Source: Thalassiosira profunda
Taxonomy: Eukaryota > Bacillariophyta > Thalassiosirophyceae > Thalassiosirales > Thalassiosiraceae
NCBI GenBank assembly: GCA_036939355.1
Contig: JALLAP010000909.1
Span: forward strand, 1-16,615
Direction: 5' to 3'
DNA: 16,615 nt
This document shows positions 9,102 to 16,399 of the stretch, piece by piece; positions within the stretch are counted from its first letter, which is position 1, and each line of letters begins with the position of its first letter. The translations under genes and the position numbers were made by a program. The notes beneath the pieces were generated by a model that saw only the letters and a program-made list of their open reading frames with translations, had not been told where the DNA came from and searched no databases.

Positions 9102-9252
9102 GCGACAAACGTTTCTTGCTTGATGCTTTTGTGTTGCAAAGAAACAATTTTGGCGCCTCCCTCAGGACATGTTTCTCTGAGTACCATTTAGCCATTTGAT
9201 TTCATCTCCGGCTCTGCTGTTGTCTCAGTCTGGCATCTGCTCTTCCTGTCCC
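9102..9252. other. Convergent intergenic 3' region with a short stem-loop
   Basis: The gap between the F-box/B30.2 stop and the PPIL3 stop must contain both 3' ends. GTTTCTT at 9111-9117 can pair with AAGAAAC at 9139-9145 across a 21-nt loop, starting 10 nt after the plus-strand stop. No canonical AATAAA signal is obvious. The stem is short and may be chance. Confidence 0.3.
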
Positions 9253-9801
9253 TCACTTCAGTGGAGGGCCATCCTTCGTGGGGTAAATGATGTTGTCGTC
9301 CGCCAACGGATTGGCGTGTATCGTCACGGACGAAATAACCGGCGGATTGATGGGTCGGTGCTTGTTCCTCTTCTTCGTCGCCGCCTCCCCCTCCACCGGC
9401 AGTCGTTCCATCTGGTCCAGCACGTCCCACCCGTCCAATACCCTCCCAAAGACCGTGTAGACATTATTCAAGTGCGGTTGCCGCTCGTAGGTGATGAAAA
9501 ACTGCGAACCGTTCGTATTGGTCCCCGTGTTGGCCATGCTCACTTGTCCCCTCTTGTCGTGCGTATTGTCGCTGTGGAATTCGTCCTCGAATTTCCCTCC
9601 CCATATTGATTCGCCCCCCTTGCCGGTGCCGGTGGGATCGCCTCCCTGGCACATGAAGCCCTTCATATTACGATGGAACGACGTGCCGTCGTAGTAGCCG
9701 CTGGCGCACAGCGCAAGGAAATTGAACGCCGTCCGCTGGGCGGTGTCGCAGAACACCTCGATTTTGATGTCGCCGAGGCTGGTGTGGAGTGTGACCGACA
9801 T
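9253..9801 (-). CDS. PPIL3: Peptidyl-prolyl cis-trans isomerase, PPIL3-type cyclophilin
   Basis: This is a single-exon frame of 182 residues starting MSVTLHTSLGDIKIEVF, the characteristic PPIL3 opening; ATG 9801 is the first in-frame ATG. The cyclophilin core is intact: SFHRNMKGFMCQGGD carries the catalytic Arg, then GTGKGGESIWG, then MANTGTNTNGSQFFIT, then VFGRVLDG. As in other PPIL3 proteins, the position of the CypA active-site Trp is not Trp (QPHLNN...). The protein is about 20 residues longer than human PPIL3 through a small insertion and a C-terminal tail after TIHANP. PPIL3 is a nuclear cyclophilin found with spliceosomes; localisation here is inferred. A CACGTG motif at 9873-9878 lies about 72 bp upstream of the start. 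Confidence 0.93.
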   Translation of the reverse strand: MSVTLHTSLGDIKIEVFCDTAQRTAFNFLALCASGYYDGTSFHRNMKGFMCQGGDPTGTGKGGESIWGGKFEDEFHSDNTHDKRGQVSMANTGTNTNGSQFFITYERQPHLNNVYTVFGRVLDGWDVLDQMERLPVEGEAATKKRNKHRPINPPVISSVTIHANPLADDNIIYPTKDGPPLK

Positions 9802-9872
9802 AATATTTCGTGTGATTGGTTGGTGCACATCAACCTTTGGGATACCACAAGCCGCGCGAGACCTTCAAACTG

Positions 9873-9878
9873 CACGTG
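9873..9878. promoter_or_regulatory. CACGTG (G-box/E-box) upstream of PPIL3
   Basis: The hexamer lies in TGCACGTGGC about 72 bp before the PPIL3 ATG. The dioxygenase/SAC3 divergent promoter has the same core at 641-646. A random hexamer is expected about four times in this window, so function is only suggested by position. Confidence 0.3.
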
Positions 9879-10532
9879 GCGTATCAGAGGTGAGACAGAG
9901 AGTGGACGCGGCGGCGAGTGGCACACGGGGAGGTAAGGGTCAAAATTATCAAGCGTTCTTCCCGCCTGTTCTGCGTTCTTGTTCTTCATTTCGCGCGACC
10001 CCTGGGGAGAAGAACGGCGGGCCGAACGCCGAGGGCGCTATCGAAATTTCCACCCGTTCTTTGGCCCCGTTCTGCCCGTCTAAGAATGGCGGGCCCGGGC
10101 GCGCCATTTCTCTCGCGGTCTCGATGTTGCCTCATTTTTGCATCTCGCGGCGGCGTGGCCGCTTCGTAGGGGGCGGCGCGGCACGCCCTCTGGGGCCCTA
10201 ATAGGTAGATACTAATTGTCGTACGCGCTGGTCATCGCCGTGGTGTCGGCCGTGACCGGGCGTGTCGAGCACCATCCACCTCGGGCACAAGATGGCTCGC
10301 GTCGGGCAAAGACTTTAGCTTGTTGCTATCCTTCGTCGCTCTGTTGGTACCTACCTATCGATCGTCGATTGTGGACGTTGGGCGCTCCGAGGCGACCGAG
10401 GCGAGCTAATCTTTGACATATGCCCCCGCTCCGTTTCAAATAGAACCCTCTTCACGTCGCCTCACCCCGTTCCCGGCGATCGGACACCACCTGGCCATCG
10501 AACGGAAACGCAGCAGCATCTCTGCCCCAACG

Positions 10533-10847
10533 CCTCCGATTGAAGCGATTCTTGGACCGATCGAACGCCATCGCCCACCTCTATCCGAAGCGCCCCTTCC
10601 TGTGCCGTTTCACCAAACTTCGCCATCGCCCCGGCAAGGGTCCTTGCACTCCTCCCAAATCGGAAACTAGGCCGTACTCCGCAGGAATCCCTCCGATCGC
10701 CGCAATTCTTGGACGTTGGAACCGCCGCGACTGCGCACCATCAATGACTCCTCTCCCCGCGCCCAAATAACAAGACTCTGCCGATCGCCCCGGCAAGAGA
10801 GGGGGCGCGATCACAAAAAAGCGCCCGAAGGTGCCCGCCGGAATCCC
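10533..10847. repeat. Two diverged tandem copies of a ~157-bp unit
   Basis: Three word pairs recur at near-constant spacing: CCTCCGAT at 10533 and 10690 (157), CGCCCCGGCAAG at 10627 and 10786 (159), and GGAATCCC at 10684 and 10840 (156). ATTCTTGGAC also recurs in register. A further weakly related copy may precede 10533. The open frames here are not conserved between copies, so this is not read as coding. Confidence 0.5.
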
Positions 10848-11280
10848 CTGGCGAGGAGAACACGACGCCAACTCAAACGCCCCCTCCACACGACAGACTC
10901 GCCCCGCTCGTCTCAAATCGCTAGCTCCACGCACCGCGCTTTCGAAGGCCACCTCCTCCTCCCCGCCGGCTCGTCATCGTCGGCCAACAGCGCCGGCGCG
11001 AGGAGGACCGTCCGCTGTGGTGCCGCGCCTCCGGCACTCGCTAAAGGGAAAACCAGCTCGCCCTCCCGGGCTCGCGCTCGCTGGGACGTGGATCGACCTA
11101 GCAACAGTCCTAGGCGCAAAGGAAGGGCACCCGAAAGCGGGAAGGCCAACACTCAAGAAGGAGCCCCGGGCCGTCGTTGGCTATGGGTGGGTGGTGCGGA
11201 GTCGAGGGCGTGAGCGCCGGGCTGCGCCGCGGCCGCCGACGCCACAGGAGCGCCGCCCAGGCCACCCCCGCGAGGAGATC

Positions 11281-11392
11281 CACGTGGCGAGCAGCGGTGG
11301 CCGACCACCAACGCGACGAGGATGTATCTAGGGCAGGATCGCGGCCGCCGCGCCCACGACGGACAGGGACGCGCGCCGTCCGTCTATAAAAG
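11281..11392 (+). promoter_or_regulatory. Orphan core promoter: CACGTG plus TATAAAAG
   Basis: TATAAAAG at 11385-11392 is the best TATA box in the window, and a CCACGTGG palindrome lies about 100 bp upstream at 11280-11287. The only plus-strand frame just downstream is a 45-codon ORF at 11412-11549 that I do not recognise and that starts only about 20 bp after the TATA box. The promoter may belong to the surrounding repeat element or to a non-coding transcript, or be chance. Confidence 0.35.
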
Positions 11393-11864
11393 CGGCCTAA
11401 TATCGGCATTGATGGGCCAATTCTCCCCGTTCCTCCGCGTCGATGGCTTGTATGGGACGTATACCGACGAGCGATGGTGCGAGATTGCTCGGTTGACGCC
11501 GCCCATGACCCCTATTGGCCACCGCGTCCGCGGCGGTCCGCGTGGCTAGAGAGGCGGGCGATTTGGCTGGGGAGGGGGGTGAAATCCAAAGAACACGCCG
11601 GGCGGGCGGCAAAATCACCCGCCTGTTCTGCAGAACGCGGGACCCGCCCGCAGAACGCAGAACGCCCGAGAACGCGAAGAACAGTTTTGATAACTTTGCC
11701 CCTAAGTAGAAGGGACCTGACTGGTTCGTCAGCTGACCCCCAAAATAATTCTGGGCACTCTGGATGTTTGCAAAATCACTGGTTTGAGTGCAGATTTGGA
11801 TAGAGCTCATGGTCCTGAATATTTTTGCAACTTAAAATTTTTCTCAACTCAAAATATCGACCAT

Positions 11865-12104
11865 GGGAATCTATGGGGGTGCAACAGGGGGTGAGTCGTT
11901 GATCGAGTTCGTGTGAGATGTTTTCAAGTTTTCCATGTCCCTGGGGTAAGTCGCGACTTGAAGTTGAAGGACTCACCGCGGTGAAAGCTAGGAGGGAGGT
12001 GCGACATACGAGTGAAAACCTCCCCGAAACTTGAAAACATCCCACACCGAACTCGATCAGCCGCCCGCGTGGAGAAAGCTAGCGTTGCCCCCCCATAGAT
12101 TCCC
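11865..12104. repeat. Large imperfect inverted repeat (hairpin, ~70-bp arms, 95-bp loop)
   Basis: The left arm 11865-11931 pairs with the right arm 12027-12104. GGGAATCTATGGGGG (11865-11879) is exactly complementary to 12090-12104. The inner block 11900-11931 (TGATCGAGTTCG...TTTTCAAGTTT) pairs with 12027-12059 with about two differences. The middle of the arms is less similar. The loop spans 11932-12026. This could be a foldback or MITE-type element, or the template of a long RNA hairpin; no open frame runs through it. Confidence 0.8.
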
Positions 12105-12182
12105 GTGTATCGACCGAGAATGAGCACTTTTCGATTCTCAATTTTGGCCACCGGCGAAGCCCAAACCTGACCATTTCGTCAC

Positions 12183-12197
12183 CTAGTAGTCTACTAG
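12183..12197. repeat. Perfect short palindrome CTAGTAG-T-CTACTAG
   Basis: Seven-base arms at 12183-12189 and 12191-12197 pair perfectly across one base. The motif sits at the right edge of the hairpin and direct-repeat block. Confidence 0.5.
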
Positions 12198-12464
12198 TAA
12201 TAGAGCTCGTGGGACTCAATAATTGATTCACTAACAAACGCCTAATAGAGTGAGTCCCGCGACTCGATATCGCGCGTTATGACATGATACGTTCGTGTAA
12301 TACGCCGTTTTATGCCATTTTTGGCACCTATTTGGCCAATTAAGTGCATCGCTATCAAGCAAAATTTGTCTTCGATCGAATTTTGATCCATTTTGCCACT
12401 CAACATGATTTTGTCAGCCAAATGCTAGCAGATTGAGCGTGTTTGCCACCATATTTCGATTTTC

Positions 12465-12492
12465 GTGGGCGAGCCCACTCGCCCACTATAAG
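12465..12492 (+). promoter_or_regulatory. 9-bp hairpin abutting a TATA-like box
   Basis: GTGGGCGAG (12465-12473) and CTCGCCCAC (12478-12486) are perfectly complementary around a CCCA loop, and TATAAG follows at once (12487-12492). This lies about 280 bp before the ATG of the small plus-strand gene and could be its core promoter with an adjacent operator-like palindrome. Confidence 0.35.
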
Positions 12493-12770
12493 CAGAAGCC
12501 TACGTGGAGGTGTCGTGAGGTCGAGTTGCAAAAAAGTGGCCACAAAAAATCAGCGATTCCATTTTTCTGCGGCGTCACCTCGTCACCCTCCCGGTCCTGC
12601 CCCCCGCCTGGACCGCCGCGCCGGACGATCCCGGCACCCCTTCACTCCCTCATTCTGCTCCCTCTGATCGCGGGGTGTGCTTTTGGTTGGCGCTCGAACG
12701 ATCGCTAGCGTCAACTTGGTCTTGGGACTCGGAGCAACCACCGTTGCACGTTGCACACAACAGCCCCCAA

Positions 12771-13200
12771 ATGGTGGTTTTGGAAGCGGCCGCCATCACC
12801 GCCGGCGGGGTGGCGGCCTACAAAGGCGGAAAGGCTGCCGTGTCCGCGACGGCCAAGAAAATAAAGACGAGCACCAAGCTCAAAAGTCAGGAGAAGGACC
12901 GAAAGGAGACGTACGATTCTCGGAAGCAGGAGCGGAAGGAGCGCTTCGCCCAAATAAATCAGTATCGAAACTCGGTGAAGGNCGTACGATTCTCGGAAGC
13001 AGGAGCGGAAGGAGCGCTTCGCCCAAATAAATCAGTATCGAAACTCGGTGAAGGACGTCAATGGCAAAAAGGAGGGGATGGCGATGCCCAGTTTCAACTG
13101 GAAGTCGGAGAAGCCAAAGGGTTCTTCCTCGAGGGCAGCATCTACTTCACGATCGTATGCGTCAAAATCTTCGTCCGGGAGCAATTGGTGGGAAAAGTGA
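12771..13200 (+). CDS. Small basic hypothetical protein (118 residues), interrupted by an assembly junction
   Basis: The ATG at 12771 (CCAAATGG) is the first in its frame; the open frame further upstream has no ATG. Ignoring the 73-nt artefact at 12982, the frame runs to TGA 13198-13200 and gives 118 residues. The N-terminus is small and hydrophobic (VVLEAAAITAGGVAAYKGG), residues about 23-70 are strongly charged (KSQEKDRKETYDSRKQERKE) and probably helical or coiled, and the C-terminus is Ser-rich and ends SNWWEK. I do not recognise the family. The N-terminus might be a short membrane-associated or transit-like segment, but it is too short and mixed to call. It is convergent with COG3. The only support as a gene is the frame that the artefact correction restores, plus the start context. 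Confidence 0.6.
12910..13054 (+). repeat. Assembly junction: 72-bp duplicate around a single N (position 12982)
   Basis: Bases 12910-12981 and 12983-13054 are identical around one N, the same geometry as at 4874 and 5461. Collapsing the pair extends the small protein's frame from 12771 to the stop at 13198-13200. Confidence 0.93.
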
Positions 13201-13467
13201 AGGAGGAGGATCGATACTTATGGGTGAATCACGTGCTGAGTTGCGACAGATTCATCCCTGCAAGTACTTGCGTGATAGGGGAGGCAAGTGGAATATGATA
13301 GTGAGGGGGGATTGAGAGGCAATCTGCAACTGTTGTTTCACCCCCCTACTACCTGAAGTATCCTTCCGTCAAATGATGAATGCTCCACTTTACGCACCTC
13401 GGGCGAGATTGACGGAAGGGAATGTTAACATAACACATTTAAGATGGAGTGCTAGAGTTGCACACGA
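13201..13467. other. Convergent 3' intergenic region with an 11-bp stem
   Basis: This holds the 3' ends of the small gene (plus) and COG3 (minus). CCTTCCGTCAA at 13362-13372 is perfectly complementary to TTGACGGAAGG at 13409-13419 across a 36-nt loop. The symmetrical position between two stop codons suggests a transcript-end structure shared by both strands. A CACGTG occurs at 13230-13235. Confidence 0.45.
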
Positions 13468-16399
13468 TCACTTCTTCGAGGATGCCGCCTTCACCTTGGC
13501 TTCGTACTCGGACATTGAATTCAGCACCTCGGCCTTGAGCTCAGCATCCCAACCATTCTCATCACCAGGCAACTCGCCAATGAATCGCTTTGCGTCCTCC
13601 AGTGCCCTCGTTATTTTCCTGACAACAGGCTTCAGCAAGATGCCCTGCGTCGCTGCGTTCTCCAGGTACAAGGTCATTTGCTTCGACACGTTGTCCAACT
13701 CCCCGTCCACGTTCTCCAGAGCGCTGGAAAATACGCCCTTCACCCCAACCGCATTCATGAACGACGCATTTGCCACGGCCTCGGATGACCCAGCGTTCTT
13801 GCACTGATCCACAAACCCTGCAATTGGTCCCAAGAGCGATGCCGACGTGTGCTCGATGAAGTCGTTGCAAGCCGACCGCAGGCAGTCCTCCAGGTCGCGC
13901 TTGGAGTCCACTGACGACTCCTGAACAGACACGCCCTCACGGAGGAGGGTGACAAGAGCGTTTTCCGTGCTCATGGAGAAGAGGCGGCGGTTGCGGTTGG
14001 CCAAGAACCGCGTCACGGCCTTCCCAGCCTCGCTAAAGTCGAGCTGACGTTCCACAGACCGAAGCTGGATGTCGAATGGCGAGAGCTGCTCGCGCAGAAT
14101 CAGCAAGTGTTTCACGAGGAACAAATCAGCATGGATCTGGCCGCTGTTTCTGAGGATGTGGACGCTGCCGTCCTTGAGGCTCTTGGTGCAGGACTGCACG
14201 GAAGACAAAGCAATGTCCTCAAAGACCCGCGGCTCCACAACGCGAAAGATCTTGGACAGGATGCGAAGGACGCTGCGCATGGGCGGAAACCAAGCCTCGT
14301 AAACTCGAAGCTGGGCAGCGACAGCATCATCGGGAGCTTCCTCCATTGGCTCGCTTTTCGCCTCCTCCTCTTCTTTCGCTTCTCCCTCCTTCTTTTCACT
14401 TTCGTCGCCAATCACGATGGGTGTCTTCGGCGCCTCTCCCAACAGCTTCCCTGGGTAGTTGAGGTCATCTGGTGTGGGCTTGAACCTCGCCACCTCCTTG
14501 TGAAGAGCATTGTTAGCACAGAAGATCAGCCGCTCTTGCGCGTCCTGGATCACCCCCGACACGGCCCGGGCAGCAGCCAGTGTGGTTGGCGACGAGTTGG
14601 CCGCCGACCTCTCCTCGCGCAAGACGCTGACCACCTGGCAGAGCACGTCGAGGTCAAGCACCGAGACCAAGCCCCTCCGGATGGTGCGATGAAGGGCCGA
14701 GCACAGCGCGCCCAGCATGCTCTGGAACTCGGCATCGCGGTACGTCGCGTCCTCTGACAGGATTTGGGAGGCGAGGGCCGAAGCGGCGGGATGGTTCGAC
14801 GACGATCCCTTCCGCTGAAGTTGTGGTCCTGTCTTCCCCTCCTCTCCTTCGCCCTCCTTCTCTTCGTCCGCTGCAGCTTCTTTGCCCTCCTCTCCCTCCG
14901 ACAGTGCCCCCTTGCCCTTCTTTCGAGGATGCCGCCTCTTCTCGGGATCTCCAAAGAAGTCGAGGTAGAGGGCAGTCTCCACCGTGCACAACCTGATGAG
15001 GAAGACGGACGCCAGCCTCGTCATGCCCACCAGTCCGTGGCGGTCCCTGAGCGTGTCCATGTGCGTGCGCACCGTGGTCGTCAACAGAGTCTCTCGCGAT
15101 CCACAGTAGGTGTTGCGACAGAGCGTTAGAAGATCCTCGTACGAGGCCGCGGCCACGCTTCGATTTCCCAGGGCATCCAACCGCTTCCGCGCGATGGAGA
15201 TCAGAGCGTTGCTCCGCTTCGAGATCCCGTGGAACCGCGTGTAGACCAGCGACGCCTCCAATTTGTCCGCTGCCATGGGCACCTTGGGGAGGTTCAGCGC
15301 GTCCTGGATTTGGGTGCTAGTCTGTGAGATCCGATCGGCCACTGCCACCCTCAATAATTCCAGTGCCGCATCCTGCAAGGCGCACGCTCTGCGGTAATAC
15401 TCGGCACTCCCCGAGGCGGTGGACTCGAATGCCTGCTCCTTCGCCAGCTTTTCCTTCCCCCTCTTCCCCCCAGGCCCATTGTTGGCACTGCCGGGGCGGC
15501 CGAACACTTCGGCCCCTCCTCCGCTGCCGCCGAAGAACTCCACCGCCTCGTCCAGCTCGGTCAAAACATCCACAAATTCCTCAACATTGTCGACATGCAA
15601 TTTGGCGATGTGCCTCACAATGGACCGTCCCCCGTCCTTGAAGAGGACGCCCACCAGGGGACCAATTCGGTCTACGGCGTCGTAGTGCTTCAATGGCACT
15701 GCAAAGGCAAGAAGATATCAGTGAGAGGTGCCAAACAATAGGGCAAGAGGATAAATTTGGTGCACATGATATGCACTCACTGCCAATCTCCTCGGCCCTC
15801 CGCGTCAGCACCTGCTCCTCGTGCTGCAGCCTCTCCGCGGCGGCGCTCAGTTCCCCCGAATGCCGCAGCAGCTCGGCGTGGCGCCGCTCCACATCGTTCG
15901 CAATGTTCAGGGAGGCGTGCAAAGCCAGCCGCAGGGAGGCCGTGTGCTTGATGAGCGTGGCCAGATTGTTGGTCTTGATTTGGGTGGTTTCGAGCGTTTG
16001 CGCGATGGCCTGGTCGACGGCGGACGACGACCCATCGATGAGGTTGGATGCCTTGGCGGAGGACACCTTGGGAGGGCACATCGCCTCGGTGAGCGTCACG
16101 TGCTGCTCGTCCTCGTTCGCCTTCTCCTCCTGCGCGAAGCACGGCCCCGCCGTCAGCGCTGCAATTCTCGCCAACCTCGCCCGCTGGTCGGCCGTCCGGG
16201 GCGCAAAGCTCTCGTACGACGGCGCGGCCCCCGACGAGGATTGTTTTTGCAACGACGAGGGGGGTTGGGGTGCTCTGCGTCCGGGCGTTGCACCGAGGGA
16301 TTTGCCGGGGGTGCCGTACCGCAACGACGACGACGAGGTCCTCGCGGGCGATAGGCCCGACGACATCTTGGGGGGAGGGGGAAGGGGTTTGGAGCTCAT
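13468..16399 (-). CDS. COG3: Conserved oligomeric Golgi complex subunit 3 (Sec34-like), two exons
   Basis: Exon 1 is 16399-15781 and exon 2 is 15698-13468; the joined product is 949 residues (human COG3 is about 830). The N-terminal ~70 residues are Pro/Ser-rich. A helical segment (about 125-206) leads to AEEIGMPLKHYDAVDRIG, the conserved Sec34 entry motif that spans the splice junction. The C-terminal half carries QDAQERLIFCANN (about 595) and LFLVKHLLILREQLSPF (about 733), very close to animal COG3. COG3 belongs to lobe A of the COG tethering complex and supports retrograde traffic within the Golgi. Low-complexity insertions sit at about 261-291 (Gly-rich), 463-505 and 636-664 (Glu/Lys-rich). 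An in-frame ATG at 16531 would add 44 Pro-rich residues; 16399 is preferred because it has A at -3 and avoids the heptamer repeat. Confidence 0.92.
15699..15780 (-). other. COG3 intron (82 bp)
   Basis: On the coding strand the donor is GGCA/GTGAGTGCATAT and the acceptor CTTTGCAG/TGCC, phase 1, so the junction codon becomes ATG (Met) in EEIG-M-PLKHYD. A CTGAT branch-like motif lies before a pyrimidine-rich tract. Its first 12 bases equal those of the sulfotransferase intron. Confidence 0.92.

Larger units (their letters stand above)
9936..11702. mobile_element. Probable decayed element with imperfect inverted ends
   Basis: The left end (AGGGTCAAAATTATCAAG from 9936) and the reverse complement of the right end (GGGGCAAAGTTATCAAAA, ending at 11702) are clearly similar. 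Each is flanked by TA (9934-9935 and 11703-11704). Inside each end is a cluster of GTTCTTC/GTTCTGC motifs in inverted orientation, and GTTCTTTGG sits at 10056 and, inverted, at 11586-11594, at similar distances from the two ends (about 120 and 108 bp). A perfect 12-bp palindrome GTTCTGCAGAAC lies at 11625-11636. No transposase is recognisable in the interior. A Tc1/mariner-like or other TIR element, or a non-autonomous derivative, fits best; the ends are degenerate. Confidence 0.4.
11715..12224. repeat. Pair of diverged direct repeats flanking the hairpin
   Basis: ACCTGACTGGTTCGTCA at 11715 matches ACCTGACCATTTCGTCA at 12165, and ATAGAGCTCATGG at 11800 matches ATAGAGCTCGTGG at 12200, with similarity continuing for about 12 more bases. 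Both pairs are in the same orientation and order, about 450 and 400 bp apart, so they look like one old duplication bracketing the inverted repeat. Confidence 0.5.
9936..12770. other. Gene-poor interval of about 2.8 kb
   Basis: No reading frame on either strand looks like a known protein. The GC-rich part (about 10.1-11.6 kb) has several medium open frames on both strands at once, as expected from base composition. The part from about 11.7 to 12.45 kb is richer in A and T and packed with inverted and direct repeats. From 12.45 to 12.77 kb is probably the promoter and leader of the small gene at 12771. I found no tRNA or rRNA signature by eye. Confidence 0.55.

Noticed and set aside
9663..10201. 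ORFs on both strands upstream of PPIL3
   Set aside because: They overlap the PPIL3 start or the putative TIR and show no domain or coding bias.
10581..11331. Medium ORFs (up to 166 codons) on both strands in the GC-rich interval
   Set aside because: Open in several frames at once, Arg/Pro/Ala-rich, and not conserved between the ~157-bp repeat copies, so they look compositional.
11397..11810. 137-codon minus-strand ORF across the right end of the putative element
   Set aside because: No recognisable domain. It spans the inverted-repeat cluster and the element boundary, so it is unlikely to be a gene.
12433..12708. 91-codon plus-strand ORF before the small gene
   Set aside because: It begins inside a hairpin/TATA region, is low in complexity, and most likely represents promoter and leader sequence.
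9802..12770. tRNA, snRNA or rRNA genes in the gene-poor interval
   Set aside because: I looked for a GGTTCGA-type B box, cloverleaf ends and common snRNA starts and saw none. tRNAscan-SE and Infernal would be needed to exclude them.
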